Source of the DNA: Bacteroidales bacterium
GTDB taxonomy: Bacteria > Bacteroidota > Bacteroidia > Bacteroidales > ML635J-15
Assembly (NCBI GenBank): GCA_028701945.1
Contig: JAQVPT010000048.1
Coordinates: forward strand, 1-15,654
Length of the DNA: 15,654 bases
Direction: 5' to 3'
The first letter of the stretch is position 1. Each line of letters begins with the position of its first letter. Of the stretch, positions 14,607 through 15,654 are shown in pieces. The notes under the pieces are model-generated. The model searched no databases and was not told the DNA's origin. It was given only the letters and a program-made list of their open reading frames with translations. Position numbers and translations under genes: made by a program.

Positions 14607-15631
14607 TTAGTTCTTTTCAAGTATTTTCATCAAAAGTTTCTCTACTGGCATTAGCATCTTATCGTCATCATTTGATTTTAAAGTTTTCAATATATCTAAA
14701 TATTTATCCATTTTCTTTTTTTTGTAGATATCTACAATTACAGGATGAACATAATAATTTTTACATACATTAGGTGTGTTGCCCAATTGTTTAGCCACTA
14801 CATCGAAGACAGTAGCTATTTTTTGATTCATTTCTGTGCTAGTTTCAAAATCACCACTTTCTAAAAAAGCATTAAGTGCGGTAACAGTACCAGACCATGT
14901 CCTAAAGTCTTTTGCAGTGAAATAACCGTTTGATATTTCGCGTATGTAACGATTTACCATACCCGAATTAATGCCATGAATATTTCCATCTGTATCATAA
15001 AATTCAAATAATTCTTTCCCAGGTATTTCAATACATGCTTTGATAATGCGAGCAAGCTTTTTGCTTTTTAAAGTTATGTTATGTCTAATATTTTTTTTCC
15101 CTTTAAATGTGAAACGCAATTGCGAACCTGTAAGTGTTATATGTCGGTTTTTTAAGGTAGTCAGTCCAAAAGAACCGTATAGCTTTTCGTAAAATGAATT
15201 ACCTACACGAATGCTAGTTTGCTCCAATATACTTATTGCGGCAGCTAAAATCTTTTCCTTCGGATATCCTGGTAAGGATAAATGCAGCTCAATTGTCGTT
15301 CGAATTGTCGGTATTTGTTTTCCAAATTCGTACAGCCGATAAAATTTTGTTTTTTTTCTTATGATATTCCAAGCGGGGTGATATCGATATTGTTTTCGTT
15401 TTAACACATCTAAACCAGTGGCTTGCAAGTGTCCATTTATTTGTTTGCAGATCCAAACATTTTTCCACGCAGGCGGTATGCTTAATTTTTGATGCGGTCT
15501 AATTCAGTTTTATCTTTAATTTTTGTCTTACCATCAAAATAATAAAACTTTTTTCCTTTACGTTTTCTTTGGATACCTGGTTCATTAGTAGATACATACA
15601 CTAAATTTACCGCTTTTGCACTTTTCTTCAT
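14607..15631 (-). pseudogene. DNA topoisomerase IB, interrupted by a single-base frameshift
   Basis: The family is the poxvirus/eukaryotic-type topoisomerase IB, which relaxes supercoils through a 3'-phosphotyrosyl link. The N-terminal part (from ATG 15631) reads MKKSAKAVNLVYVSTNEPGI … FYYFDGKTKI … ELDRIKN and stops at 15482-15484. The rest continues one frame over: KLSIPPAWKNVWICKQINGH, then QATGLDVLKRKQYRYHP. Likely catalytic residues are Arg in SIRVGN (15207-15209), Arg in AKDFRTWSG (14901-14903) and the nucleophile Tyr in NYYVHP (14751-14753). The break is at a run of five A (T5 at 15486-15490) where six would keep frame, giving about 341 residues, normal for the family. Without the upstream piece, the shorter frame from TTG 15428 lacks the N-terminal DNA-clamp domain. 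The true start could lie beyond the window edge. Confidence 0.85.
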
Positions 15632-15654
15632 ATCACTTAAAGAATCACGAATGG

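Overview
The window looks like a chromosomal segment of an AT-rich Bacteroidota (Bacteroidetes) genome. No Shine-Dalgarno sequences are evident, TAnnTTTG-type promoter boxes occur, and there are lipoproteins with SC/GC lipoboxes followed by charged residues. The gene families (DUF1469 holin-like, YtxH, lmo0937, PA2169, small lipoproteins) are typical of that phylum. I cannot place it below phylum level. There is no tRNA, rRNA, CRISPR array, insertion sequence or phage structural gene.

Plus-strand half (1-6523). An lmo0937-type membrane peptide tail and a YtxH protein end at a strong hairpin (382-433). A tight cluster follows: holin-like DUF1469 protein, an unknown 125-residue protein and an AI-2E/PerM-type permease. 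Next come MlaE permease, MlaF ATPase and MlaD/MCE protein, then an Omp85-like outer-membrane barrel. Together these look like a phospholipid or hydrophobic-molecule transport system spanning the envelope, without recognisable MlaA, MlaB or MlaC in the window.

Centre (6524-6769). Between convergent genes lies a 189-bp composite inverted-repeat element. A perfect 25-bp outer stem encloses three smaller hairpins, giving a cloverleaf-like layout, and it is visibly more GC-rich than its surroundings. It is the most unusual non-coding structure here.

Minus-strand half (6770-15654), in transcription order: a frameshifted DNA topoisomerase IB, a hemerythrin-like protein, a DAO-family FAD oxidoreductase, a very hydrophilic 74-residue protein, a second lmo0937 peptide, a 58-residue lipoprotein, a PA2169/DUF2383 four-helix protein, a second holin-like protein, a DUF748 (AsmA-like) protein, a YihY/BrkB protein, a lipoprotein or small barrel, and a lipocalin-like lipoprotein. 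Many of these families are general-stress or envelope-stress genes. The lmo0937 plus holin-like pair occurs on both halves in opposite orientation.

Regulation. Several minus-strand genes have short shared elements upstream. The hemerythrin and lipocalin genes share a 14-base identical block plus an ATAATACG box at nearly the same distance. GTAAC boxes recur before at least five genes, twice as direct repeats exactly 21 bp apart and once as a 19-bp palindrome beside a TAnnTTTG box. This suggests a small coordinated stress regulon. The topoisomerase is broken by one missing base in an A-run; reading through it would restore about 341 residues.
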